Position numbers and translations under genes: made by a program. Under the pieces are notes generated by a model. That model was not told the origin of the DNA. It saw only the letters and a list, made by a program, of their open reading frames with translations, and did not search any database. A DNA stretch of 64,000 nucleotides, taken from Clitopilus passeckerianus. Its lineage: Eukaryota; Basidiomycota; Agaricomycetes; Agaricales; Entolomataceae. The stretch lies in NCBI GenBank assembly GCA_944990035.1, contig CALYLX010000089.1, positions 62,001 to 126,000 on the forward strand, given 5' to 3'. The stretch's first letter is position 1. Each line of letters opens with the position of its first letter. Below, piece by piece: positions 46,217 to 58,397 of this stretch.

Positions 46217-47690
46217 ATGGCGCTCACAAAAATGCACTGGCGAGCAGATACCATCCAGACAGAGCCCGTTTGGTTGGTTGATCCAGATATCTCTGTCATC
46301 GAAGCCATTTCTCGCCATCACCTCCTTCCGCGCGTTGATACCTCAAACGAGGAGCTCACCGTGACTTTCCTGGGAGAGGGTTCTTTCAATAAGGCCTATA
46401 CGGTCGACGTTAAAGCAACATTGGGCTTGAAATCGTACATTTTTCGAGCGACACTCCCCGTCGAGCCAAGCGACAAAGTGCGGAGTGAGGTCGCCACCCT
46501 GGACTACATTAAACGACACACAAACATCCCAGTTCCGACTGTAATTGCCTACGATCCTTCATCTAACAATGCACTCGGGTTCGAATGGATCCTTATGGAC
46601 AAGATTTCTGGAGAGCCAGTCAGCAATATCTGGCGTGGTTTATCTGACAGCTCAAAAGCTGCTATCACTCGCGAGATCGCCTCTTACGTCCTGCAGATGC
46701 GCAAGAACTGTTTATTTCATAAAATCGGGGCGCTGTATCATGGCGCTGGCAACAAAGAATTTAACATTGGGCCCATAATTACTCAGTTCGTGTTTATGGG
46801 GCCGAGGAGGCAACTTTTCTCTCGCAACCGTGGACCATACGACCACGATAGCGATTTCGTACAAGCCCTCATTGACATTCAAGTTTCTGACATTCACCTC
46901 GTACAGACGATGTCACCCGATGATCCCAATTTTGACTCATGCCTCTTCGAAGACGCGCCCGGCGTTCTACACGCAGTAGAAGAATTGCGCTCCCTCATTC
47001 CTCAGATCTTCCCGAAAGACGACAGAAACGACCCGATTTGCACAGTCCTCATGCACCCAGATCTGTCGCATCGCAACATCATGATCGACTCTGACACTCT
47101 CCAAATCACTGGTGTCATAGATTGGGAATTTACGAATGCGAGTCCGCAGTGGGAACATCCATATCCCCAATGTCTGATTGGCCCCGAGGTCGCGGAAGAA
47201 GCAAATCGAGTTGAACTCGATGATACAGATGAACTACGGAATGAGCTCTGGGACGACTGGGAGAAGACGCAACTTCGGAAGGTGTTCGATGAGGTTGCTG
47301 GACCGGCGCCCCTGGCAGAAAATCCGTTGGCTCCGCTCAAGCGACAATTCTTGGAGGCCCTGGCCACCGCTGAACAATCGGAAGTTTGGGTATTGAGATG
47401 GGTCAAAGAAACTCGGGAGAGATTAAAAGCGATTGCGTCCGCCAGGGTACGTGTTCCTCTAAAATTTCCGTCTAAATTGTTGAGTTTAGACCATACGCGA
47501 AGGCCTCAACCTCAGCCTAGCCTCCAGTGTAGAAGGGATTCCGGATGTAGAGAGGGAACGCGCAGAAGATCATTCACCGCCGAATCAGTATTCCCCCCGA
47601 CATCTTTCTCGGCATTGGCAGCAAATCTCGCATTTCTCGTCCTTACCGTCTGCGCTTCCGGATGGTCAAGACTTTTATTCCCTCGTGTAA
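46217..47690 (+). CDS. APH-like (aminoglycoside phosphotransferase-fold) protein, about 476 aa
   Basis: From the ATG at 46217 (MALTKMHWRADTIQ) the protein shows the nucleotide loop (VTFLGEGSFNKAYTVDV), then ATLDYIKRHTNIPVPTVIAY with the hinge FEWILMDKI. The catalytic loop HPDLSHRNIMID and metal-binding VIDWEF follow, in the order expected of the APH/choline-kinase fold family expanded in fungi. A 43-base intron (47447-47489) plausibly joins a last exon ending at 47690 (DFYSLV). Without it the frame would run to 47797 with a hydrophobic, less natural tail. An in-frame upstream ATG at 46064 is possible but adds an unrelated leader. The physiological substrate is unknown; the name does not imply drug resistance. 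Confidence 0.82.
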
Positions 47691-48451
47691 GCTGCGTTGC
47701 ATACTCTGAAGTGTTGTCGGGACGAATGATATTTATATTTCTTTTCTATTCCTTAGCTAAATACATTGCACTATACAGCCGACAGTGGATCTGGTAGTAT
47801 CGGAGGGGAAACAAATCTGGTAGAGTGCTGAAGGGAGTCCTAGGACACGTAATAGATGCTGCTGGGGCTACGGCACGCCTACGCGACTCCCATCGCCCCG
47901 AGTATTTCCCCAGAAATCGTCATCCGGAGGTACTTTCAAATTCGGTCGATGTTTTCCCTTTTTCGTATGTTATGCTTTCTCATTCCTGTACATTAAGACA
48001 TCATTTTGGGTCTCTGGTTCTTTAACGTTTTTGTGATCTTCCAGGAGAGGTGAATTAGAGTTCGAAGATAGCAGAAGTCATAGTTGCAGCTTGAGCCAAA
48101 AGACATGAATGGTACCTAGTTCGTAGATTATGGCTGCGCTCGAGATAGAATGATTCTGGAAAGCGAATGCTGCATGAGGGCAACAATGCATTGCGCCAAA
48201 TGATTCAATGAACGGATGAACCTCAAACGAGCTTTGTGATTAATGCCTCGCTTGGAGGACCAACACGACACTAAGGTTGAAGTTTTCCCAGTTCTCATTT
48301 GTGTGCATTCTCGAATATGTTTGTTTTTCAATTAGGCCACTGGCTGTAGTATTTCAAGTACCTCAGGCTGTATATCCAGTACACCGGATAGAGTAAAGAT
48401 AGAGCGAAACTAGTATAGATCCAAACCAGCTGAGCCTGAGGCCATGGACCA
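47691..48451. other. Intergenic, convergent 3' flanks
   Basis: Lies between the kinase and the membrane-family gene, which point at each other. No RNA gene or coding frame recognised. Note there is no F-box gene next to this membrane copy. Confidence 0.45.
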
Positions 48452-49944
48452 TCAAGTCTCTGTATACGCAGGTGGATTATCAACCACAGGTCGTCGTTGC
48501 GGTTGCATTCGTTCCCCACTATGCACAACGTCAGGCTCAAGCTGTCCACCCTCCCGTGCTTCCCGGCCCTTTCTCAAAGGCAGTAAAGGCCCGGATCCCA
48601 CACCCGCCCAATTTGAAGTCGATGATTGGTCCGAAATGGCAGAGCTATCTTGCTGATGAGGATGTAGCTGGTTTGATGATGTAGCTGCTGCGGAAGCAGT
48701 ATATGGGTTATCCTTTGCCCTCAATATCAGTCGGCCGCCGTTACCATGAGCTGACATGAATGGCATAATATCAGGAGACCCATCTGAAATGATGCTCTTG
48801 CGATTAGCCTGGTTTCGCCTTTTCTTTACGAGGAAGAATACAAGCGTTCCAACGATGGCAAGCAATGCAATCCCGCCAACGACGCCGCCGACTATTGGTC
48901 CGATCATCGACTTCTTCCCTAGCGAAGGAGTCAATGAGCCAGTTGCTTGTGGCCCACCAGTTCCGGTGGTCGTCGACGAGCTTGACGTAGTATTTTGTGA
49001 GATTGTGCTATTCGTTACTAGAAAATAATCAGTATCGAGTGGTGCATGACCACCATCGCCGAGGTATGTGACGAGGATGGAATGTGGGGTAGGAGTGAGC
49101 TGGGGGGTAGTGAAGGTTAATTGATAGAGAAGACTGTAGGTCGCGCCTGCGGGTAGGCCAGGTATGCTGAAGGTCACTGGGTCCCCACCGTCAATAGAGT
49201 ATGAGCCCGTGGTCACATTGTGCGGAGGCCCCCATGAGACCAAGGATATCAATAACAAATAGGTACCTAAAGACGCTCAGAGGACACAGGGAATATTGCC
49301 TTGTGGTATATTTACTCACCAGTGAAGTTCAAGCGAACATTCGCGCCGTGTACAAGGGTCAAGTTGGTATCTGCTAACTGTGCCCATCCCGGCCCCAACT
49401 CAACGGCCGGATCTGTGTTATTTATGATCATATCGGCCAAATCATACGAGTCTTCATCTCGTGGTACATATGGTATGGAATCGTACCAGAATGTCTTGCC
49501 TTGCGTGGTGATATTTAGCGTGATTTGATGCTCGCCGCTTGACAATTGGTCGGCCTCACACAGAGGGAAGTTGATTCTGCGTACGGTGGAAGGCGTGTTT
49601 GTTTGTTTCAATCTTTGAGTTTATCGACGTAGCAGTCCCAGAAAGGGTCAAATTTGTCCTCGATCTTTGTAAGGTTGTTCGTTCCAAGAAGCTTAAAAGA
49701 TGTTCCTGAGGAAGGCAAGCTAGAATGTCAGCTGGCCGTAATACCAGGAAAAGGAGAACTTAAAGGTGCCGTTGAATGCGAAAGACAAACTGCTATTAGT
49801 GTTAGTCCCATGCAGCGTATGCATGTGAGTGGACCCGTAATCACCGTACTGGTCCTGACTCCCATTATCCTGGAACCAATCCAGGCCACTGTAGACTACA
49901 CGCGCGTCCGTATCGTCGATAACTACTGGTCTGGTCGATGTCAT
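48452..49944 (-). pseudogene. Single-pass membrane protein, second paralogue (probably frameshifted)
   Basis: Collinear with the gene at 41781: VVIDDTDARVVYSGLDWFQD at the start, WFDSI-like WYDSIPYVPRDEDSYD in the middle, helix MIGPIVGGVVGGIALLAIVG then TLVFFLVKKR, and tail ending VVDNPPAYTET. Two problems exist. The first donor, GTACGT in the sister gene, is GCACCT here. The frame also shifts after YVDKLK near 49610, inside a CAAA-type microsatellite. The second ectodomain half, helix and tail are intact (49258-48452 open). Either the gene is recently dead, or the microsatellite length is misassembled and an alternative donor is used. Confidence 0.65.
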
Positions 49945-50741
49945 CCTTGCAGCTGAATCCTTGATGAGCGAAACCCTCGTTCAAGTAACAGGGGAGATAC
50001 TATAGGGTTGTGGTATTTGATGAAAATAAGTGCTCAGCAGGAACCTAGCGGTTGTCATGCTTTGAAAGATGGATATCAACTGAGCATCCCTGGGTGAACC
50101 TTCGGTCAGGCACTGTAGGGTAGTTGACCGTAGTTTTCTCCGGCCATTCGAGGAGCTGTGATAGGCTCCAATCCAGAAATTTTGGTATCTCCTTTGAAAG
50201 CATAGAGTCGGTTTCGCGGCTCACAGGTCCGACCCGTGTCTTTAATAGAATTGTGACCCAAACGGAGCATCAATGTCGCATAGAAGCTGAAAGGTAGATA
50301 AAGGCTAGAATCAAGCATGAAGAAATAGTACCAAAAACAGCGTCTGAGAAGATCTTCTCAATACAATCTTTCCGATGCATGATTGGATTTTGAGAACGAC
50401 GCCTACGGTTGTGAGCATACCAATAGCACCTGAGCTGCCCTCCGTGGTAACAGTTATAGTGATTGTCATCCAGCAGAAGTTCACTATCCATTTCAGTAAA
50501 CAACTTTTCCTTGTTGATTCGAATTTCGACGTTCATTGTGGTCGAGGTTCAAGAACATGTGCATCAAGACTACCCAAAACGGAAACGCCGTAGGCGTTCG
50601 GTTCTGCTGACAAAGACCTTCCAACCACCATCGTCACGCACGAGCGCGTCGAACTTTCTGTGGCCTTGCAAGTTGGTCCCCATTTTTGAAGTAAACGATG
50701 GTGAGTGCAGTAATGGCGGAATTGTATACAAGCTTATTTCT
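49945..50741. other. Intergenic, divergent promoter region
   Basis: Separates the membrane paralogue from the ELYS-like gene, which diverge. The plus-strand frame is open from 50463 into the ELYS-like gene, so a longer N-terminus cannot be excluded. Nothing else seen. Confidence 0.4.
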
Positions 50742-53404
50742 ATGAAGGACACTGACGCACCACAAGCACCACCTTTTCTTGGGTACTTTGATGTTTCGAG
50801 CTCAGGTTTTGCGTGGAAAGAGCCTCTACCGGAACAAATCGAACGACGACGAGCGACAATGGACGATGTGCTTATATTTGACATACTCTTGACTGCTGGT
50901 GGTATCAAGCGACCCCGAGAAGTGTTTCCGCCATCCGATGTCGAGGGCCTCATCTACTTGCTGAACACTATCAACGATTCACAATACGACACTTTAAAGA
51001 AGGAATGTCTCATATACCTGCTGCTGAAATGGCAGCAAGATGGCAGGGAGGAAAGATTTGCAGATGACCGGTGTTTACCACCCCAGTTCACCGCGCTTGC
51101 AGACGCGTATTGGATGCTTGACTCAGGTGTAAATGTGCCAGTAAGTGCCATAGTTTCGACAAGTAATGCAAATACTGAAGGAAGCTCAGCGTGCGGTGGC
51201 AATTCTCTCAGACTGCCGCCTGAATAGAGATTATGCGACAAAGATCATTCATGCAATTTCACTCGCCCCCAATTCTGCTGCTTTAATTGTCCAATACGTC
51301 AAGACAGCAAAACCTTTGTTAGTGGAGCCCGTCGACATTGACGCATACGCTCAGTCACTAGCGGAGACCAACTTCCTAGAAGCATGGCAGTTTCAGAGAA
51401 CATTTGGTGAAACCGGCGAAAACCGAGCCCGTCTGCTCGAGAAACTACTTGAGTGGACAATTTCGCGTACGTTTCTCTATTTGTCACTTTGAAAGACAGC
51501 TGCTGATATCATTCATAGCGGAACCTAGGACACAACCCCTGACTGGCCTCCTCAGCTTCCCATTCTCCACCTTTGAGGAGACATTTGTCCACAACTATGC
51601 CCTAGAACCTCCGAACCCTATTTCTCAGGCCTCCCTCAGTGCACTACGAGACCTTCTCTGTGTTCGACTGATTCAACAAGGCAACTACACCGCTGCCATC
51701 AAACTTGACCACCAATTTGCCTCCTCCACAATCAATGAGTCCAAGGCCGATTCCCAAGGCCGCAGAAAAATGGTCAAAGACATCTACGAAGCTCTTCCCT
51801 CCATTGAACGCCTACAACTCGATTTGGAACTTGCGTCGCTCTCTAAGACTGCTGCGAATGGGAAACCACCAACCGCCAAGCCCTTAACCAACGGTAAATC
51901 CCCTTCAAAGCAAGCGGAGAAGGACGCAGAAGGCGACCTGCCCATGTCGCAATCCTGGGAAGAAATTCCCCGCCCTTCCTCAGTGGGTGCCCGCCAAACA
52001 CCTCCCCCAGTCCTATCGACTTCCTTCAGGGACATTATCCCCCCAGCACCATCGACCTCCATCTCAGAGCGTGCTGGTGCGCCAAGATTCGGTGGGCCCA
52101 GTCCTATACCCCCAACTCAAGCGCCACCCATCATACCCATCTCGGCTGCCCCGAAGCCAGCTGCCAAACCCAGACAAAGTTTCCCCTTCTCCGGTATCGG
52201 AGCCGCTGGAGGATTTTCACCCTCGCCTTCAACATCAACTGGCAATCAATCGCTGCTTGGTGGGAAACCACGCCAGTCTGTCGGTCAACCACTTACATTC
52301 GGTTCGCCGAATGTTCCTTTGGGTCTGGGCGGTCTTGGGGGAGGGCTCAAGTTCCTTTCCTCGTCTACTTCTGGGCATAAGCAGCAGCAGGCGGCTGTAT
52401 CCGCTGGTTTGGGTGCTGCTGGGCCAAGTGTGAAGGTGCCTGCGTCGAGGCAGCAAAATGCGTTTTACACGCCGCCTACTCATGCTCCACCGAATCCTTT
52501 GAAGCGGACGTTTGCACAGTCGCATGTGGAACATGAGCCGAGGGCACAGAAGGAGTTTGACGCAAAGATGACTGAGGAGCGGGAGGAGAGGGAGTTGCAC
52601 GAGGAGGAAGATGAAGATCGTGAACATCAGGAACATGATGCTGAAAAGCATGAAGATGTTCACATGGGAGATGATGAAGATGACCGCCACGCCCACGAAG
52701 AACGCCAACAGGTCGATTCAGACGCGGAGAACGCATTCAGTTATTCTGTCTTCTCTGGCCAACCGACGGCACCTGCTGCAAAATCAAGGAGACGCGAGGC
52801 AGCGGAATCTGTTTCAACAAAGTCTACCAGAACCAAGAAAAGGACCACCGAGAAAACACCTGCGCGCTCAGCACGGTCAAAGAAGATTCTTCCTGGTGGC
52901 CTCACTTCCGAGGACGAAGATGGAGCACCCCCTTCCCCAACCACCACACGCAGTGGCCGTTCCTCCCGCAAGGCTGCCCCTCAGATGGAGGAGAAACCAA
53001 CTCGCGCTCAGCCCACTCGGGCCAAAAAAGCCAAAATCACCCCCCGTAAGAGCCTCCCAGGGGCATTGGCTCTGACAGATGATGATGACGACGACTCTGA
53101 GCACGATGCCGCCGGAGATGAAGAGAACGAGGCAGAGGATGAAGTTCCGCCTTTGAGGCAGCCTTCATCTGCTCCTGCGATCCGAAAGCATGTCAAGAAA
53201 TCTCAGGCTTCGGCGACTCCGGATATCAGCGATGGTGAGGGACCTCATACCAGGAGGCGGTCATCAAGGTTGTCGGTGGCAGGGAGCGTTTCTGGGGAGC
53301 CGACGTCCCCTACTACGGCAAAGGAGAAGAAGGGGAAGACGAAAGCGAGCAGTAGTTTGACGAAGAAGAGCTCGGCTTCGACGGCTGGGACGAGAAGGAA
53401 GTGA
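50742..53404 (+). CDS. ELYS-like nuclear pore assembly protein (about 853 aa)
   Basis: Exons 50742-51140, 51190-51466 and 51519-53404 give 854 codons with stop. The N-terminal 380 residues match the ELYS-like helical domain: FAWKEPLPEQIERRRATMDD, VLIFDILLTAGGIKRP, FQRTFGETGENRARL, LLSFPFSTFEETFV. In the animal ELYS and fission yeast Ely5 families this domain docks on the Nup107-160 (Y) complex. The remainder is disordered: Pro/Ser-rich with SFPFSGIGAAGGF-type repeats, then an acidic stretch (HEEEDEDREHQEHDAEKHED), KR-rich blocks, and a Ser/Lys-rich end. This basic tail may contact chromatin. The start at MKDTDAPQAPPFLGYFDVS fits the family; upstream frame is open to 50463. Intact single-copy gene. 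Confidence 0.87.
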
Positions 53405-53777
53405 AACGACAGTCGACATCTGTCATTGCTATTACTGATAGAATCTTGTCGTCCGTTTTTCGTGCTGTGATTTACGTTGAAAGAAGAGTTCATTTCGGTT
53501 CCCTACTGGTGAATAGGATACCCAGCAGCAAATGGTTATATTGCAACTCTAATTCTTAGGGGGTTTTCAGTAGACTCAGGGAGTATAAAACAATACCGCC
53601 ATCCAAGAGAATGCTGGAAAGATCGCCGGTGGCGTCAAATTTGTCGATTCCCTTGTTTGGATATGGATCAGCAGGTACATAATAGCCGGCAAGTCAGCGG
53701 CAAAGGGCGTGTCCCAACTCTCATAAAGCCTCCAGGCCGAAGTGAGGATATGGCGCTTTCTGAGCCTAATACTCCCC
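53405..53777. other. Intergenic between the ELYS-like gene and the P450
   Basis: About 370 bases, co-oriented genes. Contains the presumed P450 promoter. No other feature. Confidence 0.45.
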
Positions 53778-55775
53778 ATGTCGCTCCTGCAAGCCTCTGC
53801 GGTCGTTGTGGCTGGCTGCTTTCTGGCGAAGCTGCTTGTTCTGAGGCGAAGAAGTTCTCCGTTACCTTACCCTCCCAGTCCTCCGAGTGAGCCGATCGTA
53901 GGTCATGCAAGACTGCTGGGTGGTGCTCACGGAAACGAACACTACGTTTTCTATGAACTGGGCAAGAAATACGGTGAGTTCGTTGGCTGGTCACCGATGC
54001 GAAGCTGAGATTAGCTTTGAGGAGGCATCATTTTCATGAGTGCATTGGGCCAGAATGTAGCGATTGTCAATAACTCTCGTATAGCTGAGGATCTACTTGA
54101 GAAACGAGGGTCTATCTACTGTTCGAGATCGAGGGTTGCTTCCGCGGATATGTGCGTAACAGGTTCTGGTTCTTTCACCCGGAAAGCTCATGTTTGGTTA
54201 GCATGGGTGCCACACAAGCACTTCCATTCGTACCTCACGGTGATGACTTTAAGCGCCATCGAAAGATGTTCCAGAGATACTTTCGCCAAGATAAAACCCA
54301 CGAGCACCAGCCAATCCAAATTCGGGAAACGCAGATTCTACTGCAAAACATTGCCAAGGAGCCCAAGGCCTTTGTGGATCACATCCTTCGGTGAGTATTT
54401 TTCAGTAGAATCTTTAATTTTTATCTGACATTTCCCTGTTTGCTTAGCTACGCAACGGCGATCATAATAGATATTGGATTTGGACACACTATCACGGAAG
54501 AGAATGATCCATATGTCAAGATCGCCGACGATGTTTGCAAACATGTGGTGCCGTCCCTCATGAATTCAGATCCCGTGGCCGCCGGGATAGGGCCTCTATT
54601 TCCAGTCTGTACGTTAAATTCATTTCCCTCAGTCGAGTTATGGCCTTAGTTTCCTTTCATTTTAGTGCAATACCTGCCGTCATGGTTCCCCTTGGCACAC
54701 TACGCGATTCGTGCCAGAGGGGCGAAGAAATATGTTGACAGGCTTTACAACTATCCCCTGGCTGATGTTGAGAAACAAATGGTCGGTTCTATTCTCGCGT
54801 CTCCCCGAACATGACTAAGGTCTTGCCCTCAGGCTGAAGGGACTGCCAAACCCTCGTTCTTGGCGACCCAGTTGGAAGAGCTCAGGAATGGCACGGCGGA
54901 CCATGGGATAGCCTTAGAACACATCAAAGGTGCTGCTGCTATTGCCTACGTCGCTGGAGCTGAGACGGTACGGACTGGTCTCTTAACATAGTCTATTCTT
55001 GCGCTCAACCTCTTTGTAGACATCATCTTCGGTCATTGCAATGATTGCAGCCATGGTCACATCTCCTCAGTACCAGGATAAATTGCATGAGGAGCTCGAT
55101 AGAGTCGTTGGACCAAACAGACTACCTGAGTTCAGCGATCGTGAAAATTTGCCCTACCTTGAGCACTTCTTACAGGAAACTTCGAGGTACGGTGCCATCT
55201 CAGCCTTCGTACGCATTCAATAATGACAGACTTTCTTGCTGCAGGTGGCACCCAATCATTCCTATCTGTAGATTCCTTCGTTTGTGTTTGGATTACTAGG
55301 TGGCTGATCGATCATCGCAGACCCCCACCAATCTATTGAGGACGATGTCTACAATGGGATGTTCATCCCTAAAGGGACAATCGTCATTGCTAACGCCAGG
55401 TTAGTTTTCAGTCGAACTCTACGATTCAGGGCTGAAGAATTGTCCACTTAGGGGAATGACGCTAGATGATACTATTTACGAAGACCCACATACCTTCAAC
55501 CCCGATCGCTACCTCCCCAAACCAGCAGGACGAGGTGAACCCTACCCGATATCCACTTGGGGATTTGGTCGCAGGTATGCAAGAACCTCGTCCGTCTAAG
55601 TCTTGAATTAATTTCACCCAATAGGATATGCCCAGGCCGGTACCTAGCAAACGATAGTGTGTGGATTACAGCTGCGCGTTTTGCAGCGACCATGAAAGTC
55701 GCACGAGCAGTTGATTCAGAGGGGAACGAAATTATTCCCGTCGTGAAATTCACCTACGGCGGTTCCACAAAGTAG
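53778..55775 (+). CDS. Cytochrome P450 monooxygenase (Agaricomycete O-methyl-sterigmatocystin-reductase-like type)
   Basis: About ten small exons. The N-terminus MSLLQASAVVVAGCFLAKLL is a membrane anchor, followed by a basic/proline hinge (RRRSSPLPYPPSPPSEP). I-helix oxygen-binding motif VAGAETTSS (split by an intron near 54970), K-helix ExxR in FLQETSRW, FNPDRYLP in the meander, and the heme loop FGRRICPG, split by an intron (55575-55624), are all present. Introns re-splice in frame, for example ASADI/MGATQALPFVPHGDD near 54150. The PERF-side segment after WHPIIPI seems one residue short of relatives, so that splice choice is uncertain. Expected to be an ER-anchored, haem-dependent oxidase of unknown substrate. 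No obvious biosynthetic cluster surrounds it. Confidence 0.85.
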
Positions 55776-56059
55776 GATTATTTTCCATTCCTGATCCTGG
55801 CCCTACTAATTCATCTGCACGGACAGTCATCCAGAGCCCTTCCAGTGCCATATCGAGCCCAGGGGTGACTCTGCACACAGGCTTATCAGTAGCGAAAACT
55901 GAGGCTCAAGGCAAGAGTTCAGACGGAATTTGAAAGACTTTTTATCCCTGAATCATGTCAATACTAAAGACTCGATTATTACCAGCCAATGCCTATGTTT
56001 GTATCATGTGTTCAAATGTATGAGTAATATTATTTTATACCCCTTGGAAGCTTGCAAAT
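55776..56059. other. Intergenic, convergent 3' flanks
   Basis: Under 300 bases between the P450 and the convergent F-box copy 4. Nothing seen. Confidence 0.45.
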
Positions 56060-57391
56060 CTACTCCATGTTAGGGATCGATGACTTTTCGCTAAAGTATC
56101 GCATTCCAAAAGGTGATTCCACTGTTTCCTCCCTGAAATAACAACATGGACTGTCCTCGCTAGCATCGCCGGATACAATGATATGCTCCTTCTTCCTGTC
56201 AGCCAGATAGGACTGAAGGATTACACATTTATGTTCCACGGGCGGCGGTGGGTTCAACGCAACGATTTTCTTGGCGAAGTCAATGAATCTCTGGTCTCGG
56301 GTATGGATGACATCAAAATCGCTATCGTACGACCAAACTCTGACACAGGTTAGGTTGGAAAGTTTTCTTAAATTCCGAGATGGCTAGATCCTGTGAAGGG
56401 GATAAGGCACGTCATTCGCTTGAAATGATATGGGACGGACCTCCGACATGGATTTGGGGACCTCTAGCAGATATGCATTATGGAAATTTATCACTTTGGT
56501 ATTTGGCCAAAGTTTTACATAATCTGATATAGAAGGAATTAGAAAAGAAACGGTTGAAGCAGACAGAAAATACTTACGCTTAACGTCACGGTCGAACCAT
56601 TCTGTGAAGCTATCAAATTCTTGGATGCTGCCAGGACAAGACTTAAACACATTGGTATATGGGTTTCGTGTCCGGTGTGAGATATGTCGAAAGTAGTTTG
56701 ATATCTAGGCAACTTTCGCATTGGGGCATGCTTTGAAAATAGGCATGATGGAGATAGGGGCCCGTACGGTTCGACAGAGGGGAGAGAGATATCTCGGAAG
56801 GCCGCTGCCCGTAACCGTACATTGTTTAGGCCATACAACTCAATTTTTATCGTTGTGAGGTTCGGAAGTAAGGCCAGGGACCGAGCGAATTTCTCGGCGA
56901 GTTGGGATTCCATGACAGGGAGCGCTACCCGTACAACTCTGTTGATTTTGAATCAGTAACATAGCGGATGGCAATGCAGGAGCTACTCACTTGTCATGTT
57001 TGGCGAGATCTGGGTTCATTACGGTGATAACTTCCAGCTGACGAGACAGGTCTCTCAACAACTCCGTGTTGCGACGAGGGATGTCCCGGCTGTCCCTGTC
57101 GCTGACATTACTGTAGCAGACTTCAATCCGTTCCCAGAAGAGTGACAACACAAAAGCTCGCAAATAACGACAGGTTTTTAGCAGAAACTGGAGAAAATAT
57201 TGGCGCTGGAAGCGGTCGTCACGGTCCCATGGTCTCCGTATGACGACTGGCTCCAGGTCAGGGAACGACGCCATGTACGACAAAATTTCCTTTAAAATTT
57301 CAACAGGAAGAGATGGGAGTCCAGTCGTGCTATTCTACGAGTATACTGTAGAAAGAGGGGCAAGGAGAGGGATGTACTGGAGATTCGGCAT
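56060..57391 (-). pseudogene. F-box-type protein, copy 4 (pseudogene, minus strand)
   Basis: Reading from about 57335: TTGLPSLPVEILKEILSYMA (F-box-like), TCRYLRAFVLSLFWERIEVC, then an intron and ESQLAEKFARSLALLPNLTT. A shift near 56762 (in a GGGCCC run) and a TAG at about 56706 interrupt the segment IMPIFKACPNAKVA. It resumes with SCPGSIQEFDSFTEWFDRD and ends VEHKCVILQSYLADRKKE...IPNME at 56060. An upstream ATG at 57391 is in frame but separated by a TAG. It is more diverged than copies 1-3 and lies 15 kb from them. Confidence 0.6.
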
Positions 57392-58397
57392 CTTTGAGGT
57401 CGACTTGAGATGGGCGTCTTCAGCTTCAAGCTTCAAGTCTTGCTAATTTGCTCGACGCGTCAGAACTATTGCACTGCCACGTGTCAATCATGTGTCCATC
57501 ACTGATAGGCGCCCGTGCTAACCGTCACACGACGTGACTCTGTGGACCTTTATTTCAACCTTGATTTCAACTAGTCTGCTATTCCAAGCAAATTCCAAAG
57601 CTACAACCTGTGGCCGGAAATTAGACCGTTCTGCTATAATTCGCTCACTTGCTTCACCTCAAACTGTTCGGAACATACTACACACCCGCAAATTACTCAA
57701 CAGCGCACGGCCTCGAATCCGAGTCAGCACCTAAGGACCAAGCTTGCCTTGATTATGCAATTTCTTAGTTATCAACTTTTCTTTCACCGACGAAACTAGC
57801 ACCCGGCTCGGGTGGGCGCCAATGCCTTTAATAATGGTCTTGTTCAACTGGGCGCTTGTTGGCCGAAATTGTTAATCTAAGGCTGATTCTGTCCGATGTC
57901 ATCCCTTGCTAGAGCTGTACGGTATGAGTTACATAAGTGCTATGGCGACCGTGGCCCCAATTTAATATGGTGTCAATCTTGCCTGGAATTAGTCTGCTCA
58001 ATATCTCCAGTACCTTTGGCTGCTTCGAATCGGATGACTCTTTCCACGGAGTTATCCCAGGCCTTGGCCTTTCATCGAGGTGGTGCATATCCGGTGAGTA
58101 AACTCTACTAAATGCTGAGTTAATTATAGATTTAGAAACAACTGATCTGTGTTCAGCGCATTTGGAACGGCCCTTCGGCCAATCGTCCTTTCACCTTCCC
58201 TCCCCGAACCAGATCCACTAAGCCAACACTAGTGCTGCCCTGTGCCCCGCTTTCCATTCCGCATTTCTTGTCCCGACTTGCCAAGAGACTAAAATTTCCT
58301 CGCGGGAATGTCCTGCTTAGCATTCGGTCTTAAACCGCCAGCAGGAACTCTACGATGAATCAACCGTGAACCGGATCTGCTCAAGTCTACAGCATAG
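57392..58397. other. Intergenic, no gene recognised
   Basis: About 1 kb containing only short frames. A GC-balanced stretch near 58150-58330 could be untranslated leader of the membrane protein gene at 58398. Confidence 0.4.

Noticed and set aside
50463..50741. Extended N-terminus of the ELYS-like protein
   Set aside because: The family begins near the YFDVS motif. The upstream 93 codons are basic and unlike other members, though the frame is open, so the later start was chosen.
52235..52736. Antisense hydrophobic frames inside the ELYS-like gene
   Set aside because: Mirror image of the acidic Glu/Asp-rich codons (GAG/GAT) on the sense strand.
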